From the NCBI RefSeq assembly GCF_000245735.1, contig NZ_AHTH01000048.1, forward strand, positions 62,001-126,000: a stretch of 64,000 bases of DNA, in the 5' to 3' direction. The DNA comes from Alishewanella jeotgali KCTC 22429 (GTDB lineage Bacteria; Pseudomonadota; Gammaproteobacteria; Enterobacterales; Alteromonadaceae). Shown here one piece after another: positions 1 through 8,777 of the stretch (position 1 is its first letter; the number at the start of each line of letters is the position of its first letter). The position numbers and the translations under genes are program-made. The notes under the pieces were generated by a model, which saw nothing but the letters and a program-made list of their open reading frames with translations, made no database searches and was not told the DNA's origin.

Positions 1-1
1 C

Positions 2-73
2 TTGTTGTTTACCGAAGACAGTTTAAAAACTTTTCGTTATAAACTGGCATTTTTAATGGATGATGCAGAATGA
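2..73 (+). CDS. C-terminal end of an unidentified protein (5' end outside window)
   Basis: An open frame enters from the left edge and ends with TGA at 71-73. The visible C-terminus reads LLFTEDSLKTFRYKLAFLM and then DDAE. The stop overlaps the ATG of the next gene in an ATGA arrangement, which is typical of translational coupling. That coupling is the main reason to think the frame is real. A frame-1 alternative also stays open to 40-42 but has no such junction. The family cannot be named from 23 residues. A signalling partner of the downstream diguanylate cyclase is possible but is inference. Confidence 0.5.
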   Translation: MLFTEDSLKTFRYKLAFLMDDAE

Positions 74-1038
74 CCATAGAAGAGCTTGGCGCTTCCGAAC
101 TTCATTGGCTAATGGATATGTTGCAAACCGTCGACGTCGGTCTGGTCGTGGTAGATACCTCATATCGGATCCAACTCTGGAATGGTTTTATGGAAAACCA
201 CAGTGGTTTACTTCCACGGCAAGTCCGCAACAGACAGTTGTTTGATTTATTCTCTGAAATTGATGAAGACTGGCTGCGCCGCAAATGTGAGCCAGTTTTT
301 CTGCTGAAGAACCGTGCTTTTACCATTTGGGAGCAACGACCCTATATTTTCCGCTTTAAGAACTATCGCTCAATCACCGGGCACGCGGACTATATGTATC
401 AAAACAGCACCATCTTTCCATTAACAGATAGTCGTGGTCAGGTCAGTCACCTATGTTTCATTATCTATGATGTGACCGATGCCGCCGTGAGTAAACTGGA
501 ATTACAGTCAATGAATGGCCAATTGCGCCAGTTGTCGACGACGGACTATCTGACCCAGATGCGAAATCGTGGAAATTGGGAAGAAAGTCTGAAATTAGAA
601 TTTAACCGTTTGCAGCGCTATTCGCAGCACACCAGTAGCCTGATCATGTGTGATATTGATCACTTTAAGCGGATTAATGATACCTACGGCCATGCTGCAG
701 GCGATATAGTAATCAAAGCTGTAGCCGAAGTGATTCGCAAGAGTCTACGCAGCACTGATTTACCTGGTCGTTATGGTGGTGAAGAGTTTGCGCTTCTATT
801 GCTGGATACCACAGCGGATCAAGCAAGCTACTTGGCTGAACGAATTAGACGCAAAGTGGAGCAATTAGAACTCAGTTTTCAATCTCACACGATCAAATTA
901 ACAATGAGTTTTGGTTTAGCGGAGCGCGCGATAACGATGCAGGATTATTTGCAGTGGCTAGATGCTGCGGATAAAGCGCTGTACCACTCAAAAGCAGCAG
1001 GTCGGAATCAGGTTACTCGCTTCCATGACACCTTATAG
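70..1038 (+). CDS. PAS-GGDEF diguanylate cyclase
   Basis: 322-residue cytoplasmic protein expected to make cyclic di-GMP from two GTP. Residues about 10-140 form a PAS-like sensor region (VDVGLVVVDTSYRIQLWNGF near the start). Residues about 155-320 form the GGDEF domain, with the active-site motif GGEEF at 236-240. An RxxD motif (R227-STD230) lies exactly five residues before it, the position of the allosteric product-inhibition site, so feedback control by c-di-GMP is likely. There is no signal peptide or membrane segment. The ATG overlaps the stop of the preceding frame, so the two are probably cotranscribed. It converges on spoVR. The sensed signal is unknown. Confidence 0.9.
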   Translation: MTIEELGASELHWLMDMLQTVDVGLVVVDTSYRIQLWNGFMENHSGLLPRQVRNRQLFDLFSEIDEDWLRRKCEPVFLLKNRAFTIWEQRPYIFRFKNYRSITGHADYMYQNSTIFPLTDSRGQVSHLCFIIYDVTDAAVSKLELQSMNGQLRQLSTTDYLTQMRNRGNWEESLKLEFNRLQRYSQHTSSLIMCDIDHFKRINDTYGHAAGDIVIKAVAEVIRKSLRSTDLPGRYGGEEFALLLLDTTADQASYLAERIRRKVEQLELSFQSHTIKLTMSFGLAERAITMQDYLQWLDAADKALYHSKAAGRNQVTRFHDTL

Positions 1039-1057
1039 CCGAAAACGCACTGTTCCG

Positions 1058-2575
1058 TCAGGGGTGATGTGGTGTCGGACAGCGTGCCAGCACACTGAGT
1101 TGGTTATTATGATCGAGTTGCTCAAGTACGACTTCAAAGCCCCACAGCCGGTGTAAATGCCGCATCAACTGTTCAATAGCGCCGCCCAATGGGATCTTAT
1201 TGTGCGGGGTATAGCGCAGCGTTAAAGCCCGATCACTGCTGATATTCACTTGCTGCACCTGAATATTTGGCTCCAGCTGGCTCAGATTATATTGCGCCGA
1301 CAGCATTTGCCGGATCTGTTGATAACCTTCGGCATTATGGATCGCACTGACTTCCAGGCTGCTGTCCTGGCTATCGTCAGTAATAGCAAACAGATGAAAA
1401 TCCCGGATCACCTTAGGTGACAGATACTGGCTGATAAAGCTCTCATCTTTAAAGTTTTGCATTGCAAAATGCAGGCTTTCCAGCCAGTCGCTGCCGGCCA
1501 GTTGCGGAAACCATTCACGATCCTCGGCAGTGGGCTGTTCACAGATGCGCCGCAGATCGGTAAAGATGGCAAAACCCAGCGCATAGGGGTTAATGCCGGA
1601 ATAGTATTTACTGTTGTAAGGCGGTTGCAATACTACGCTGGTGTGGCTGTGTAACACTTCCAGCATAAAGCGATCACTGACCCGGCCTTCATCATACAAA
1701 TGCTGCAGCAAGGTATAGTGCCAAAACGTTGCCCAGCCCTCATTCATCACCTGGGTTTGTTTTTGCGGGTAAAAGTACTGCGAAATCTTGCGTACGATAC
1801 GCACCAGTTCACGCTGCCAGGGTTTTAACAGTGGTGCATTTTTCTCGATAAAGTACAGGATATTTTCCTGTGGTTCGGCTGGAAAATGCGCCTCGGCCGG
1901 ATTGCTGTTGGCCTTTGCCGGTAGTGTGCGCCAGAGTTCATTGACCTGGGATTGCAAAAAGGCTTCCCGCTCCTGCTGCCGGCGTTGCTCTTCGGCCATC
2001 GAGATCTTCTGTGGTCTTTTATAGCGATCCACACCATAGTTCATCAGCGCATGGCAGGAATCGAGAAAATCCTCTACTTCGCCAATACCATATTTTTCCT
2101 CACACTGGCTGACATAGTTTTTCGCGAACACCAGATAATCGATAATGGAGCTGGCATCGGTCCAGGTGCGGAATAAATAGTTGTTTTTGAAAAACGAATT
2201 ATGGCCATAACAGGCATGGGCCATCACCAGTGCCTGCATCGGCAAGGTGTTTTCTTCCATCAGATAGGCAATGCAGGGGTCAGAGTTAATAACGATTTCA
2301 TAGGCCAGCCCCATATAGCCTCTTTTGTACTGTTGCTCACTTTGGATAAATTTCTTACCAAAAGACCAGTGATGATAACCAATCGGCATGCCGATACTGG
2401 AATAGGCATCCAGCATCTGCTCGGCGCTGATTACCTCGATTTGATTGGGGTAGGTGTCCAGCTGATAATAGGCCGCGACCCGGGCAATCTCCTGCTGATA
2501 CTGGGTTAACAGTTCGAAACTCCAGTCTGGCCCGTCTGGCAGACAAGGCCCTTTGCTTAAGGCGACACTACGCAT
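1058..2575 (-). CDS. spoVR: SpoVR family protein (YcgB-like)
   Basis: 505 residues, the usual length of the SpoVR/YcgB family, starting at an ATG preceded by a GGAGG ribosome site. The segment GHNSFFKNNYLFRTWTDAS and the later NEGWATFWHY and NPYALGF stretches are hallmarks of the family. The biochemical role is unresolved. In enterobacteria and sporeformers it belongs to the PrkA-YeaH-SpoVR stress and stationary-phase module. Here it is the last gene of prkA-yeaH-spoVR, 14 bp after yeaH, so it is almost certainly cotranscribed with them. No signal peptide or membrane segment is visible. Confidence 0.92.
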   Translation of the reverse strand: MRSVALSKGPCLPDGPDWSFELLTQYQQEIARVAAYYQLDTYPNQIEVISAEQMLDAYSSIGMPIGYHHWSFGKKFIQSEQQYKRGYMGLAYEIVINSDPCIAYLMEENTLPMQALVMAHACYGHNSFFKNNYLFRTWTDASSIIDYLVFAKNYVSQCEEKYGIGEVEDFLDSCHALMNYGVDRYKRPQKISMAEEQRRQQEREAFLQSQVNELWRTLPAKANSNPAEAHFPAEPQENILYFIEKNAPLLKPWQRELVRIVRKISQYFYPQKQTQVMNEGWATFWHYTLLQHLYDEGRVSDRFMLEVLHSHTSVVLQPPYNSKYYSGINPYALGFAIFTDLRRICEQPTAEDREWFPQLAGSDWLESLHFAMQNFKDESFISQYLSPKVIRDFHLFAITDDSQDSSLEVSAIHNAEGYQQIRQMLSAQYNLSQLEPNIQVQQVNISSDRALTLRYTPHNKIPLGGAIEQLMRHLHRLWGFEVVLEQLDHNNQLSVLARCPTPHHP

Positions 2576-2589
2576 TTTGCCTCCTTCGA

Positions 2590-3855
2590 TCAGGCTGCCT
2601 GTTTCTTAAATAGCTCCCGGAATACCGGATAGATATCACTCACCTCACGGATATGCTGCAGCGCCAGCTTCGGCTGACTTGCCCGCAGGCGTTCATATTG
2701 CTCCCACAGCGACTGGTGCGCCCGTGGTGTAATTTCGATATAGGCGTAATAACGTACTGCAGGCAGGATCTGTTTACTTAGCAGTTCGGCACAAAGCGGA
2801 CTGTCTTCTGCCCAGTTATCGCCGTCTGAAGCTTGAGCGGCATAGATATTCCACTCTTGCGGATTAAAGCGCTTGGCAATGATTTCCTGCATCAATTTTA
2901 AGGCCGAGGAAACAATGGTACCGCCGGTTTCCTGAGAGTAAAAAAACTCCTGCTCATCCACTTCCTTAGCTTGCGTATGGTGACGGATATAGACCACTTC
3001 AACATTTTTATAGCTGCGGCTTAAGAACAGATACAGCAGAATGTAAAAGCGTTTGGCCATCTCTTTGGTGGCCTGATCCATTGAGCCAGAGACATCCATC
3101 AGGCAAAACATCACCGCCTTGCTGGTTGGCTCTGGTTTTTTCTGATAGTTACGAAAGCGCAGGTCAAAGCTATCAATAAAAGGTACTGCCGCAAGTCGCT
3201 GTTTTAGTTCACTGATCCGCTCCAATAGCGCGCGTCGTGCCAGTTCATCTGGCACTGCGGCCAGTTCCAGCTCGGCCAATTCAGCCTCGGCTTGCCTTAA
3301 CTGTTGCTTTTTATCCGCTGACATGGCGATGCGGCGCGCTAGCGAACCACGTAACGAGCGCACGATATCAATATTGGCCGGTACCCCCTCGGCCCGGTAA
3401 CCTGCGCGGACCGTTTTATACTGCACCAGTTTATCCAGTTGATTATGTTTTAAATCCGGTAGTGCCAGATCTTCAAACAACAGGTCCAGATATTCGTCCT
3501 TGGAAATGGCAAACACAAAGTCATCGCTACCTTCACCATCGGCGCTGGCATCACCTTTGCCACTGCCGCCCGCACCGCCTTGTGGTCTGGGAATGCGATC
3601 GCCGGGGCTAAACTGGTCGTTGCCCGGATGTACCCGTTGCTTTACGCCGCCCTGGCCCTGATGAAAAAACGGCTCGGTAATGTCACGTGCCGGAATACTG
3701 ATACTCTCGCCACTGCTCAGGTCAGTTACGCTGCGTTTACTGATGGCGTCCGATACGGCCTGTTTAATCTGCTGTTTATAGCGCCGGATAAAGCGCTGGC
3801 GATTTACCGCGCTTTTATTCTTACCATTTAAACGGCGATCGATAAAATGCGCCAT
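2590..3855 (-). CDS. yeaH: YeaH/DUF444 von Willebrand-type protein
   Basis: 421 residues. The N-terminus ([20 protein letters not shown]) and the Gly-rich stretch around residues 90-110 match the YeaH/DUF444 family. The C-terminal half holds a von Willebrand A-like fold with the metal-site motif DVSGSMD in [19 protein letters not shown]. The family is the partner of the PrkA kinase in a conserved stress module; its molecular action is not established. It starts at an ATG after GGAGG and sits 13 bp from prkA and 14 bp from spoVR, as one minus-strand operon. No export signal. Confidence 0.92.
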   Translation of the reverse strand: MAHFIDRRLNGKNKSAVNRQRFIRRYKQQIKQAVSDAISKRSVTDLSSGESISIPARDITEPFFHQGQGGVKQRVHPGNDQFSPGDRIPRPQGGAGGSGKGDASADGEGSDDFVFAISKDEYLDLLFEDLALPDLKHNQLDKLVQYKTVRAGYRAEGVPANIDIVRSLRGSLARRIAMSADKKQQLRQAEAELAELELAAVPDELARRALLERISELKQRLAAVPFIDSFDLRFRNYQKKPEPTSKAVMFCLMDVSGSMDQATKEMAKRFYILLYLFLSRSYKNVEVVYIRHHTQAKEVDEQEFFYSQETGGTIVSSALKLMQEIIAKRFNPQEWNIYAAQASDGDNWAEDSPLCAELLSKQILPAVRYYAYIEITPRAHQSLWEQYERLRASQPKLALQHIREVSDIYPVFRELFKKQAA

Positions 3856-3868
3856 ACACCCTCCGGAG

Positions 3869-5791
3869 CTACTGTGATTTACGTACCCGTAAATACCATT
3901 CCGACAGCAGCCGGACTTGTTTACGGGTATAGCCTTTCTCCATCATCCGGTTAACAAAGTCGTCGTGTTTTTTCTGATCCTCGGTACTGGTTTTGGCATT
4001 AAAGGAAATGACAGGTAACAGTTCTTCGGTGCTGGAAAACATTTTTTTCTCTATCACCGTGCGTAGTTTTTCGTAACTGGTCCACAGCGGATTCTTGCCA
4101 TTGTTTTTGGCCTTGGCCCGCAGCACAAAATTGACTATTTCGTTGCGGAAATCTTTTGGATTGCTGATGCCGGCTGGCTTTTCAATTTTCTCCAGCTCGG
4201 CATTCAGTGCCGCCCGATCAAACAGTTGACCGGTTTCCGGATCCCGGTATTCCTGATCCTGGATCCAGAAATCGGCATAGATAACATAGCGATCAAAGAT
4301 GTTCTGTCCATACTCCGAATAGGATTCCAGATAAGCGGTTTGAATTTCTTTACCAATAAACTCGACATATTTCGGGATCAGGTAGCCTTTCAGGTGCTCC
4401 AGATAGCGTTCGGCGGTATCTGCCGGAAATTGCTCCCGTTCAATTTGCTGTTCCAGCACATAAAACAGGTGTACCGGGTTGGCGGCAACTTCGGTCGAGT
4501 CAAAATTAAATACCCGTGACAGGATCTTAAAAGCAAAGCGGGTCGATAAACCGGTCATACCCTCATCGACACCAGCAAAGTCGCGATACTCCTGATAGGA
4601 CTTGGCTTTGGGATCGGTATCTTTCAAGCTTTCGCCGTCATACACCCGCATTTTGGAGTAGATACTGGAGTTTTCCGGCGTTTTCAGTCGGGATAATACC
4701 GCAAACTGCGCCAGCGAACTCAGGGTGCCTGGGGCGCAAGGCGCCTGACTGAGCTCGCTGTGCTCCAGTAGTTTCTGGTAAATTTTCATTTCTTCACTGG
4801 CACGCAGACAATAAGGCACTTTGACAATATAAACCCGGTCCAGGAAGGCTTCGTTATTCTTATTATTGCGGAAGGTCTGCCATTCGGACTCGTTACTGTG
4901 TGCCAGAATAATGCCATCAAACGGCAGGGCCGCCAGCCCTTCGGTGCCGTTGTAGTTACCTTCCTGGGTCGCGGTCAGCAGTGGATGCAGCACCTTAATT
5001 GGCGCTTTGAACATCTCCACAAATTCCATCAGGCCCTGATTGGCACGGCAAAGCGCACCGGAATAGCTGTAGGCATCGGGATCGTTTTGGGCAAAGTGCT
5101 CCAGCTTACGGATATCGACCTTACCGACCAGGGCGGCAATATCCTGATTGTTTTCATCTCCCGGTTCGGTTTTGGCGATGGCGAGTTGATCCAGAATAGA
5201 GGGATTGCGTTTCACCACCCGGAATTGACTGATATCGCCATTGAATTCATGCAATCTTTTACTGGCCCAGGGTGACATAATGGCTCGCAGATAGCGTTTG
5301 GGGATGCCATATTCCTGCTCCAGCAGGGCGCCATCCTCCGCTGCATCGAACAGACACAGCGGGTGGTCCTGTACCGGCGAGCCCTTCAGGTAATAAATCG
5401 GGACTTGCTGCATCAGGGCTTTCAGCTTTTCGGCCAGCGACGATTTACCGCCACCCACAGGCCCTAATAAATAGAGGATTTGTTTGCGCTCTTCCAGTCC
5501 TTGCGCCGCATGCTTGAGATAGGAAACGATTTGTTCGATGGCCTCTTCCATACCGTAAAATTCATGGAAGGCAGGGTAGCGGGCGATCAGGCGGTTTGAA
5601 AACAGGCGGCTGAGCTTAGAGTCCTGCGAAGTATCAATCAGCTCGGGTTCGCCAATCGCCTGCAGCAGACGTTCAGCGGCACTGCTGTAGCAGCTTTTGT
5701 CTTTTTTACACAGCTGCAGAAACTCCTGCAGGCTCATTTCCTCTTCTTTGGTGGTTTCGTACCTGGTTCTGAAATGCTCAAAGATCCCCAT
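3869..5791 (-). CDS. prkA: PrkA family serine protein kinase / AAA+ protein (YeaG)
   Basis: 640 residues when started at the ATG at 5791, which gives [12 protein letters not shown], the usual family N-terminus, and has GGAGG five bases upstream. A start nine codons earlier is possible but lacks this support. A P-loop ([14 protein letters not shown]) lies in the N-terminal AAA+ part, and the C-terminal third is the PrkA kinase-like domain ([20 protein letters not shown]). It is the first gene of prkA-yeaH-spoVR. In E. coli the homologue yeaG responds to nutrient stress. A -24/-12-like element in the leader is too weak to call. Confidence 0.93.
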   Translation of the reverse strand: MGIFEHFRTRYETTKEEEMSLQEFLQLCKKDKSCYSSAAERLLQAIGEPELIDTSQDSKLSRLFSNRLIARYPAFHEFYGMEEAIEQIVSYLKHAAQGLEERKQILYLLGPVGGGKSSLAEKLKALMQQVPIYYLKGSPVQDHPLCLFDAAEDGALLEQEYGIPKRYLRAIMSPWASKRLHEFNGDISQFRVVKRNPSILDQLAIAKTEPGDENNQDIAALVGKVDIRKLEHFAQNDPDAYSYSGALCRANQGLMEFVEMFKAPIKVLHPLLTATQEGNYNGTEGLAALPFDGIILAHSNESEWQTFRNNKNNEAFLDRVYIVKVPYCLRASEEMKIYQKLLEHSELSQAPCAPGTLSSLAQFAVLSRLKTPENSSIYSKMRVYDGESLKDTDPKAKSYQEYRDFAGVDEGMTGLSTRFAFKILSRVFNFDSTEVAANPVHLFYVLEQQIEREQFPADTAERYLEHLKGYLIPKYVEFIGKEIQTAYLESYSEYGQNIFDRYVIYADFWIQDQEYRDPETGQLFDRAALNAELEKIEKPAGISNPKDFRNEIVNFVLRAKAKNNGKNPLWTSYEKLRTVIEKKMFSSTEELLPVISFNAKTSTEDQKKHDDFVNRMMEKGYTRKQVRLLSEWYLRVRKSQ

Positions 5792-6043
5792 AAATACCTC
5801 CAGCCCATCGTCCGGCATGACAACTTTTACGCTAGTTGGGCAGCCGTATTAGTTACCCGTATTGGCAGCTAACGCCCAAACTACTCACTTTAAGGGTAGA
5901 CACTAAAGCGCTGTTTTGCCCAATGTTTCAGTAAAAAATCGTTACTGGGTAATGGTACGCTTTGTCTCGATAAAGGGTTCAGTTGCTTTTTTGAGCTAAA
6001 GTGTTGGTAAAAGGTTCAGCCCGAACGGGGCAGGAGCGCAGAT

Positions 6044-6064
6044 AAAAAAATACCCGGCAGTGGC
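6044..6064 (-). other. Distal half of the split sodB terminator
   Basis: Joining 6044-6064 to 7554-7560 recreates a Rho-independent terminator read on the minus strand. It has a 9-bp stem (ATACCCGGC with GCCGGGTAT), an AGTG tetraloop, and seven T on the minus strand (A run at 6044-6050). The insertion sequence now separates the two halves of the stem. Confidence 0.85.
6057..6064. repeat. Left target-site duplication of the insertion sequence
   Basis: GCAGTGGC lies directly outside the left end of the element and is repeated at 7546-7553 outside the right end. Eight bases fit the IS50 group (8-9 bp). Extending to nine bases breaks the match if both ends are taken as CTG...CAG. Confidence 0.85.
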
Positions 6065-6075
6065 CTGTCTCTTGA

Positions 6076-7443
6076 TCACAAGTCAGCCTCAAGAGACTTT
6101 GCTAGGTCATAACCTTCAAGGATGGTTTGTAGTTTGAACCATCCTTGCCACAATACCTTGACCGAGGCCTTGCCGGTTTGTTTTGTATCTTTCCACCCAC
6201 CGAGCTTTGCAAGCTCGGTATAAGCCCACTTCATCGAGGGGACGGTGTCAGGTAAGGTCCTGCTGACCCGTTTTATCCATAACAATTTCCAGGCTTTTGG
6301 CGACAGCACCTGTTCACAACTTATCTCGTCTGGTTGTTCGCGCGCAAACTTCAGCTGCACTATTCTTACAGCAATAAAGGCGCTGATGGTCACAAGCCGC
6401 TCAATGTTATCTTTACTTTGTAAGCGGGCATTCTCAATATCTGTACCATCCGTTTTCCAGGCTTTGTGATATTCTTCTACTAACCAGCGATGCTCGTAAT
6501 AACGGATGATGTTCAGTGCATCTGCTTTGCTCTGGACTGGTTCGGTAGTCAGCAAATGCCAATTTAACGCGTTTTTGTCATCGGCTCGCTCTTCGCACCC
6601 GACATAATAAAGCGATAGTGATTCGCCACGCTTATTTGCCGGCACTTGCAACGTGACTGGCGCAAAGACAATGTCTACTGTTGCTGTACGTGCTTTACGT
6701 CCACCTTTTTGCGCTATATGGATTTGCTTTTGTCCGGCGCTTTCAAGACCTGCAGCATAGTCGTAGAGCTTCTGTTCAGACTGCTCAATATGGCGACTCT
6801 GCATGGAACGAACCACGAAGCGATGTTGCTTTGAGAGCTTATACTGCAAGTACTCATAGATATCAGCTTCGCGGTCGCAGACGGATATCACATCGGCCAT
6901 TTTAGCGCCTAATCGTGCCGATAGATTGACCGAAGCAGACTGCCACTTGAAGCTTTCTTTCTCTTCATAAGGTGTTTGTGTTCGCACATGTTTCTTTCCG
7001 CGCGTGCTGATATCCCGTGTCCAGCGGGATTGTTCAATTAATCCAACAAGCTCTTGTTGCTCAGGAGCGAATAACAAAACGCTGTGCGCAAGTATGCCCC
7101 GATAGTTATTTCCTTGATTGACATGACCAAGCTCATCTCGCACGGAACGATGGCTGTAAGTGATGGCAGTGGTATCCTCTAAAGCCAGTAATAAATTATG
7201 TTTGGCGGCTTGCGCTGCTGTGACCAGATAGCCTGCTTTTGCTATCGCGTCAGCATTGACGTGCTCATTACGGATAAAACGATAAGCGCCTTCCATATCG
7301 GCGGGGGATTGTGTAATAGACACGAATGGCTTTCCTGGATCGTTTGCTAAGGTTTCCGCTAACTTTACCAGACGTGTGGTTCGGCGGGGATCCCCTAAGT
7401 CGGCCTGACCAAAAGTACTTTTTGCCCATTGTGCATTGTTCAT
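6076..7443 (-). CDS. IS50-type DDE transposase
   Basis: 455 residues, close to the 476 of Tn5 transposase and alignable along its length (WAKSTFGQADLGDPRRTTRL near the N-terminus). The catalytic acids are visible as D90 (LALEDTT), D190 (SVCDREAD) and E323. The IS4 signature Y-x2-R-x3-E-x6-K is Y316, R319, E323, K330 in YYEHRWLVEEYHKAWK. It starts at an ATG with AAAGGTG upstream. The gene is intact. An internal start giving an inhibitor protein, as in IS50, cannot be judged from sequence alone. It lies in the same orientation as sodB, which transcribes toward it. Confidence 0.95.
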   Translation of the reverse strand: MNNAQWAKSTFGQADLGDPRRTTRLVKLAETLANDPGKPFVSITQSPADMEGAYRFIRNEHVNADAIAKAGYLVTAAQAAKHNLLLALEDTTAITYSHRSVRDELGHVNQGNNYRGILAHSVLLFAPEQQELVGLIEQSRWTRDISTRGKKHVRTQTPYEEKESFKWQSASVNLSARLGAKMADVISVCDREADIYEYLQYKLSKQHRFVVRSMQSRHIEQSEQKLYDYAAGLESAGQKQIHIAQKGGRKARTATVDIVFAPVTLQVPANKRGESLSLYYVGCEERADDKNALNWHLLTTEPVQSKADALNIIRYYEHRWLVEEYHKAWKTDGTDIENARLQSKDNIERLVTISAFIAVRIVQLKFAREQPDEISCEQVLSPKAWKLLWIKRVSRTLPDTVPSMKWAYTELAKLGGWKDTKQTGKASVKVLWQGWFKLQTILEGYDLAKSLEADL

Positions 7444-7470
7444 CAGTATTCACCTTTAGATTAAGTGAAA

Positions 7471-7479
7471 GATCTGATC
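7471..7479. promoter_or_regulatory. Paired Dam (GATC) sites before the transposase gene
   Basis: GATCTGATC carries two GATC sites about 30 bp before the transposase start. IS50 and IS10 use Dam methylation at the transposase promoter to limit expression to the moment after replication. A similar role is inferred here from position only. Confidence 0.5.
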
Positions 7480-7499
7480 GGAAAGCGTGCGGAGAGTTC

Positions 7500-7530
7500 A
7501 AAAAATCCCCCAGTAAAAACCGGGGGATTT
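7500..7530 (-). terminator. Terminator-like hairpin inside the right end of the IS
   Basis: On the minus strand a perfect 9-bp stem (AAATCCCCC at 7530-7522 with GGGGGATTT at 7511-7503) encloses a 10-nt loop and runs into six T. It sits between the element's outer end and the transposase gene. It should stop transcripts entering from sodB, as a guard against impinging transcription, and it can serve as a replacement terminator for sodB. Confidence 0.8.
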
Positions 7531-7545
7531 GTGTATAAGAGACAG

Positions 7546-7553
7546 GCAGTGGC
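7546..7553. repeat. Right target-site duplication of the insertion sequence
   Basis: GCAGTGGC, identical to 6057-6064. It is followed by CGGGTAT (7554-7560), the proximal arm of the original sodB terminator stem. Confidence 0.85.
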
Positions 7554-7580
7554 CGGGTATCAGAGGCAGGAATTGCAGCG

Positions 7581-8165
7581 TTACTTAGCGAAGTTCGCCG
7601 CAGCAAATTCCCAGTTCGCCAGGGCCCAGAATGCGTCCAGGTAAGTTGGGCGGGCATTGCGGTAGTCGATGTAGTAAGCGTGTTCCCACAGGTCAACTGT
7701 GATAATTGGCGTTACTGCCGCGTCCTGAATTGGCGTGCCGGCGTTGCTGGTGTTGACGATATCCAGGCTGCCATCCGCTTTTTTCACTAACCAGGTCCAG
7801 CTGGAACCGAAGTTATTGACCGCTTTGTCATTAAAGGCAGCTTTAAAGGCATCGAAAGAGCCCCACTTGGCGTTGATGGCATCGGCCAGGGCGCCAGTTG
7901 GTTGACCGCCACCATTTGGTGATAAGCAGTGCCAATAGAACGTATGGTTCCAAACCTGAGCTGCGTTGTTAAATACGCCACCTTCGCTGTTACGGATAAT
8001 TTCTTCTAATGACTGGCTGGCAAAAGGCGTGCCTTCAATCAGACCATTCAGCTTAACGACGTAGGTGTTGTGGTGCTTACCGTGGTGATATTCCAGGGTT
8101 TCAGCAGAAATATGCGGCACTAAAGCATCTTTTGCGTATGGTAAGGCGGGTAATTCAAAGGCCAT
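7581..8165 (-). CDS. sodB: Superoxide dismutase [Fe]
   Basis: 194 residues. Converts superoxide to oxygen and hydrogen peroxide in the cytoplasm. Metal ligands H27, H74, D158 and H162 are in place (DLWEHAYYIDY near the C-terminus), and Q70 in AAQVWNHTFYW marks the iron rather than the manganese type. The ATG at 8165 is chosen because it gives the family N-terminus MAFELPALPYA and follows GGAGAG; upstream in-frame codons are not conserved in the family. It diverges from grxD, as in several gammaproteobacteria. Its own terminator has been split by the insertion sequence 36 bp downstream. Confidence 0.96.
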   Translation of the reverse strand: MAFELPALPYAKDALVPHISAETLEYHHGKHHNTYVVKLNGLIEGTPFASQSLEEIIRNSEGGVFNNAAQVWNHTFYWHCLSPNGGGQPTGALADAINAKWGSFDAFKAAFNDKAVNNFGSSWTWLVKKADGSLDIVNTSNAGTPIQDAAVTPIITVDLWEHAYYIDYRNARPTYLDAFWALANWEFAAANFAK

Positions 8166-8259
8166 TGTAGCTCTCCGTTCGTTGTTTAAAGTGTCTGCAT
8201 GGCGTAGACTACAAAACCTGACTAAAATACTCAAGTTTTATACCTGCCGGCCTGCGTTT

Positions 8260-8284
8260 GCCTGCGATCATTATAGCCGCAGGC
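8260..8284. other. Hairpin in the sodB-grxD divergent interval
   Basis: GCCTGCG (8260-8266) and CGCAGGC (8278-8284) can pair in either transcript leader. No known binding motif is recognised. It could be a leader structure or chance. Confidence 0.35.
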
Positions 8285-8392
8285 GCTGTTGTTGGTTCAG
8301 ACAATATTGGGCACTTTCTGCAAATCTCAAGTGCGGGCGAGGGGAAGAAGGAGTAAAATAGGCCAACTTTCATCTTAATCCGAGAGGTAGTA

Positions 8393-8737
8393 ATGGAAAC
8401 GTTAGACAAAATCAAACAACAAATCGCCGACAACCCGATCCTGTTGTATATGAAGGGTTCGCCAAAATTCCCCAGTTGTGGCTTTTCGGCTCAGGCGTCA
8501 CAAGCGCTGATTGCCTGTGGTGAGCAGTTTGCCTTTGTCGACATTCTGCAGCATCCGGATATCCGGGCCGAGCTGCCAAAATACGCTAACTGGCCGACTT
8601 TCCCGCAGCTGTGGGTCGAGGGCGAGCTGATTGGTGGTTGTGATATCGTGCTGGAAATGTTTCAGCGTGGCGAGTTACAACCGCTGATTAAAGCCACGGC
8701 TGAAAAGTTTAAAGCCGAACAGCCAGCGGCGGAATAA
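8393..8737 (+). CDS. grxD: Monothiol glutaredoxin 4
   Basis: 114 residues. The CGFS active site begins at C29 (KFPSCGFSAQ), which defines the monothiol class that carries [2Fe-2S] clusters with glutathione and BolA partners rather than acting as a general disulfide reductase. The glutathione-binding WPTFPQLWV and GGCD stretches are present. It starts at an ATG after GAGGT. It diverges from sodB and converges on rnt, sharing a terminator with it. Confidence 0.95.
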   Translation: METLDKIKQQIADNPILLYMKGSPKFPSCGFSAQASQALIACGEQFAFVDILQHPDIRAELPKYANWPTFPQLWVEGELIGGCDIVLEMFQRGELQPLIKATAEKFKAEQPAAE

Positions 8738-8749
8738 ACCTTCAGTAAG

Positions 8750-8777
8750 ACACGGCATATCCGTTATGCCGTGTTTT
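8750..8777. terminator. Bidirectional terminator between grxD and rnt
   Basis: ACACGGCATA (8750-8759) pairs with TATGCCGTGT (8765-8774) across a 5-nt loop, followed by TTTT on the plus strand. The stem overlaps the rnt stop codon at 8764-8766, so the two genes end inside the same structure. Confidence 0.8.

Larger units (their letters stand above)
6065..7545 (-). mobile_element. IS4-family insertion sequence, IS50 group, complete
   Basis: 1481 bp bounded by an inside-type end CTGTCTCTTGATCACAAGT at 6065 and an outside-type end whose reverse complement is CTGTCTCTTATACACAAAT at 7545. These closely resemble the IE and OE of IS50/Tn5. It carries one full-length transposase gene and is flanked by the 8-bp duplication GCAGTGGC. 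GATC Dam sites lie in the inside end (6073-6076) and twice before the transposase gene (7471-7474, 7476-7479), the layout by which IS50 couples transposition to replication. Intact ends, frame and duplication suggest a recent insertion that may be active. Confidence 0.93.

Noticed and set aside
5916-5945. Possible -24/-12 (sigma-54) site before prkA on the minus strand
   Set aside because: GG and GC have the right distance but the flanking bases fit poorly, so it could be chance.
7268-7696. 142-residue minus-strand open frame across the sodB end and the IS border
   Set aside because: It overlaps sodB and the transposase gene in other frames and exists only because of the insertion; no ribosome site or family character.
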